This document shows positions 61,900 to 64,000 of a DNA stretch of 64,000 nt, one piece after another. Numbering within the stretch: the first letter of the stretch is position 1; every line of letters begins with the position of its first letter. A program made the translations under genes and the position numbers. The stretch covers positions 62,001-126,000 of the forward strand of contig NZ_WJOK01000012.1 in NCBI RefSeq assembly GCF_009649785.1, in the 5' to 3' direction. The DNA comes from Agrobacterium tumefaciens. Lineage in GTDB: Bacteria; Pseudomonadota; Alphaproteobacteria; Rhizobiales; Rhizobiaceae. A model generated the notes under the pieces. It was not told the origin of the DNA and ran no database searches. It saw only the letters and a program-made list of their open reading frames with translations.

Positions 61900-63300
61900 T
61901 TATTGATCGCTTCGCTTGGCCGTAGAAGCGCCCGAACTATTGCCTTTGATCGTTCCATTCCAGACCACCACCTTGCCACGGATGATGACGTGACGGACGC
62001 GGCCCAGGTTGACACGATCGACGATCGCGAGATCGGCGCGCCTGCCCTTCTCGATCAAACCGCGATCGCTTGCCAATTGTGGAAAGGCGCGTGCGACGTT
62101 CCCGGTCGCCAATGCGACAGCTGCAGCCGGTGACATCTGCTTCTTGTTAACAATGCGCTGGATTGCCACGAGGATGCTGTCCCAATGGCCGCCGGCATAG
62201 TCAGTCGAGATCGTATCGACGCATCCGGCCTCGATCAGGGCGTCGAAATTCGCCGGATTATTGCGCCAACGAGTCTGGATGCTGTCAAGCGTTGAGACAT
62301 CGATGGTGACGCCACGCCGTCGCAGTTCGTGGGCGAATGACACGGATTCATCCGGCAGAAACATCGGATGGTTCGTATGACCCGCGACGATGTTTGCGTG
62401 GGGGTATTTCTCAGCGACTTCGATCAGACGTTGGACCGACGGCGCAGAATTGTGAAAAATCGCCGGGAAGCCCACACGCGCGGCTTCTCGCGCCACCTCC
62501 TCAAAGCCTCTCAGCGCGAGGTCGACCGGTGGCATTACGGACGCGAGAATGACCTGACGGACGGTTCGCACGCTGCAGACATCGGACAGACCGCATTCGT
62601 TGAGTATCTCCTGCAATTCGCGATCGGAAACTCCATCCTCGACTTTCAGGTATCGGCCGACCACGGCATTTCGCAACTGGCGTGAAACCAGAGGTGATAC
62701 CTCCCGTCCCGTCGCCCGTTTCATCGCCTCGGGAATGAACCGATATTCCTGTGCACCGCCTCCCAGTGTCTGGCCCCCGCCAACCTCGCCAAGGGCTTTT
62801 GCTCCTTGAGACAAAGCATCATCGATGGATGCATGTCGATGTCGTTCGGAAAGACCGGCACCATCGATTGCCAAGGCGGCTTCGATATTGGAAGGGGTAT
62901 GCGCTGTGGAGATATGGACATCAAGCGGATGTGGATCGACCTCAAACGCCTCATCAGGCAACGCCAACCCGCATACATTCAACAATGTCGACGTCCCTTC
63001 GAGAAGGTGCCTGTTCCTGTTCCAGACGATCACGTCCCTATCGACAGGAGACGACCCGCTCGGCATAGATGGCCCGCACACGCAGCCATGGGCATGCGCA
63101 TTGATAACGCCCGGGATAATCGTGTGGCCGTGAGCGTCGATGACGTCGATCTCATCAGGATTGATGGATATATCTCCTGGCTGGACGAAAACAATTCTGC
63201 CCTCTCCGATACCGATGGATGCATTTTCATGAAATGTCGCGCCATCTCCCGTTATCACGGAAGCACCGCGTATGATCCTGTCGAGCCGATTATGAGACAT
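61900..63300 (-). CDS. Metal-dependent amidohydrolase
   Basis: A 466-residue amidohydrolase-superfamily enzyme. The metal site starts with VINAHAHGCVCG (HxH). Further histidines are in AIFHNSAPS and IVAGHTNHPMF, and the aspartate is in DTISTDYAGGHWDS. The C-terminal GLIEKGRRADLAIVD is characteristic of dihydroorotase/enamidase-like members. It probably opens a cyclic amide or deaminates a product of the facing operon. The gene overlaps the response regulator by 11 bases, so the two form one unit. The start ATG has a GGGACG site. Confidence 0.87.
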   Translation of the reverse strand: MSHNRLDRIIRGASVITGDGATFHENASIGIGEGRIVFVQPGDISINPDEIDVIDAHGHTIIPGVINAHAHGCVCGPSMPSGSSPVDRDVIVWNRNRHLLEGTSTLLNVCGLALPDEAFEVDPHPLDVHISTAHTPSNIEAALAIDGAGLSERHRHASIDDALSQGAKALGEVGGGQTLGGGAQEYRFIPEAMKRATGREVSPLVSRQLRNAVVGRYLKVEDGVSDRELQEILNECGLSDVCSVRTVRQVILASVMPPVDLALRGFEEVAREAARVGFPAIFHNSAPSVQRLIEVAEKYPHANIVAGHTNHPMFLPDESVSFAHELRRRGVTIDVSTLDSIQTRWRNNPANFDALIEAGCVDTISTDYAGGHWDSILVAIQRIVNKKQMSPAAAVALATGNVARAFPQLASDRGLIEKGRRADLAIVDRVNLGRVRHVIIRGKVVVWNGTIKGNSSGASTAKRSDQ

Positions 63301-64000
63301 TGCGATCGTCCCCCAAACCGTCTGGAGCCTGACGCGCATGGGATTCCAGAATGTAGCCGACACCCCGGACGGTGCGGATAAGATCGGGTTGCCCGTTCCC
63401 GTTCAGTCTCTTTCGCAATCGGCCTATGTGGACGTTCAGTGTGCGCTCTTCGACATGATGCAGACCTGGCCACACCGCACTCATGAGCTCCGCCCGCCGG
63501 CAAATTTCGGTCGGTCGCTCCATTAAGTACGACAACAGAGCAAATTCCAGTGGTCCCAAATGGACGTTTAGACCGTTTCTTGAAACCCGATGATGCTCGA
63601 AATCAATCTCAATGCCGCCATAGGACAACTGCCCTGATCGCACTCGAGGCAGTGCCCGGCTGAGCGTACGCTTGCGCAGATATTCAAGCAGCTTGACCGG
63701 CGCAAATGGCCGGACGAAACATTCTTCGGCGCCGGCGCGCTGCATATCGACATATTGCCCCTCGGCGCCCGCACCAATGATCGCGAGCACGGGGACGCCC
63801 GCCGTGCGATGATTTCCCTTGATCCTGTCACAGAGCTCAACCGCGGGAAAGGGATCAGGTCTGCAGTCAAGCAGTATAGCCATGACTTGGTGATCGTCGG
63901 CCAGATGCGACATTTCTTCCACGCCTCTGGCCATCCGAACCTGATAACCCTCAACTTCCAGAATATGTGAAAGGAGGAGGAAGAAGTCCGCATCAACCGA
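63290..64000 (-). CDS. OmpR-type response regulator, 5' partial
   Basis: About 236 residues are visible, with the frame open to the end of the window (reading SVDADFFLLLSHILEVEGY before the first internal ATG), so the true start lies outside. The receiver has the phosphoacceptor aspartate in AILLDCRPDPFPAVELC. The conserved lysine position reads FVRPFAPVKLL, with arginine in place of lysine. The winged helix (LGPLEFALLSYLME) ends with TVRGVGYIL. It is coupled by overlap to the amidohydrolase. No partner kinase is visible. It is the best candidate regulator of the catabolic cluster. Confidence 0.87.
   Translation of the reverse strand, partial: SVDADFFLLLSHILEVEGYQVRMARGVEEMSHLADDHQVMAILLDCRPDPFPAVELCDRIKGNHRTAGVPVLAIIGAGAEGQYVDMQRAGAEECFVRPFAPVKLLEYLRKRTLSRALPRVRSGQLSYGGIEIDFEHHRVSRNGLNVHLGPLEFALLSYLMERPTEICRRAELMSAVWPGLHHVEERTLNVHIGRLRKRLNGNGQPDLIRTVRGVGYILESHARQAPDGLGDDRNVS

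Noticed and set aside
1..64000. CRISPR arrays, tRNA or rRNA genes, insertion sequences with intact transposases
   Set aside because: No regularly spaced direct repeats, cloverleaf or rRNA-like sequence, and no transposase-like protein were found.

Overview
The window reads as a chromosomal segment from a member of the Rhizobiaceae, most likely an Agrobacterium. This is inferred from several signatures: a gene-transfer-agent tail gene, the feuN-feuP-feuQ locus, the ccmI-ccmE-ccmF-ccmH cluster next to degP, glnE beside a PleC-type kinase, a RIME-like intergenic palindrome, and a complete blc (attJKLM) gamma-butyrolactone operon. Base composition is GC-rich, and gene density is high in the left half. 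No tRNA, rRNA or CRISPR array was recognised.

Region 1 (1-33.5 kb) is core chromosome. It opens inside the last large structural gene of a gene transfer agent (5' end outside the window), followed by a small membrane protein. Next come a two-component system with its small periplasmic modulator (feuN, feuP, feuQ), a 17-kDa-antigen-like lipoprotein, and a translationally coupled cytochrome c maturation operon. These are followed by the periplasmic protease DegP with a second two-component system, a MipA-type porin-like protein, GlnE, a PleC-like cell-cycle kinase, an AhpD-like protein, PepN, a DMT exporter, a divergent family-4 uracil-DNA glycosylase, a YegD-like Hsp70, a diguanylate cyclase, a divergent SDR and a CDF transporter.

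Region 2 (33.5-41.4 kb) looks accessory. It holds small, mostly single-gene units in mixed orientation: HxlR regulator, GST, two GNATs, OsmC, MgtC, an alpha/beta hydrolase, a Vat/CatB-like acetyltransferase, an AraC regulator and a methyltransferase. Long gaps contain gene remnants, and a family of short degenerate palindromic motifs recurs between the genes.

Region 3 (41.4-50.5 kb) resembles the att region known from plasmid pAtC58. It has blcC-blcB-blcA (lactonase, 4-hydroxybutyrate dehydrogenase, succinate-semialdehyde dehydrogenase) divergent from the IclR-type repressor blcR, with two overlapping inverted repeats between them. It then has an attE/attFG/attH-like set: ABC ATPase, double-FtsX permease and lipocalin-like lipoprotein candidate.

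Region 4 (51.5-64 kb) is the most interesting part. An ABC importer of the polyamine/opine type is followed in tight order by a TauD-type 2-oxoglutarate dioxygenase, an RraA-like protein, a Nit-type amidase, an MmgE/PrpD protein, an ornithine-cyclodeaminase/SbnB-like dehydrogenase and a second MmgE/PrpD protein. Facing them are an amidohydrolase and a response regulator that runs off the window. Together they look like an uptake and catabolic route for an unidentified nitrogen-containing, probably opine-like or aminopolycarboxylate-like, compound.
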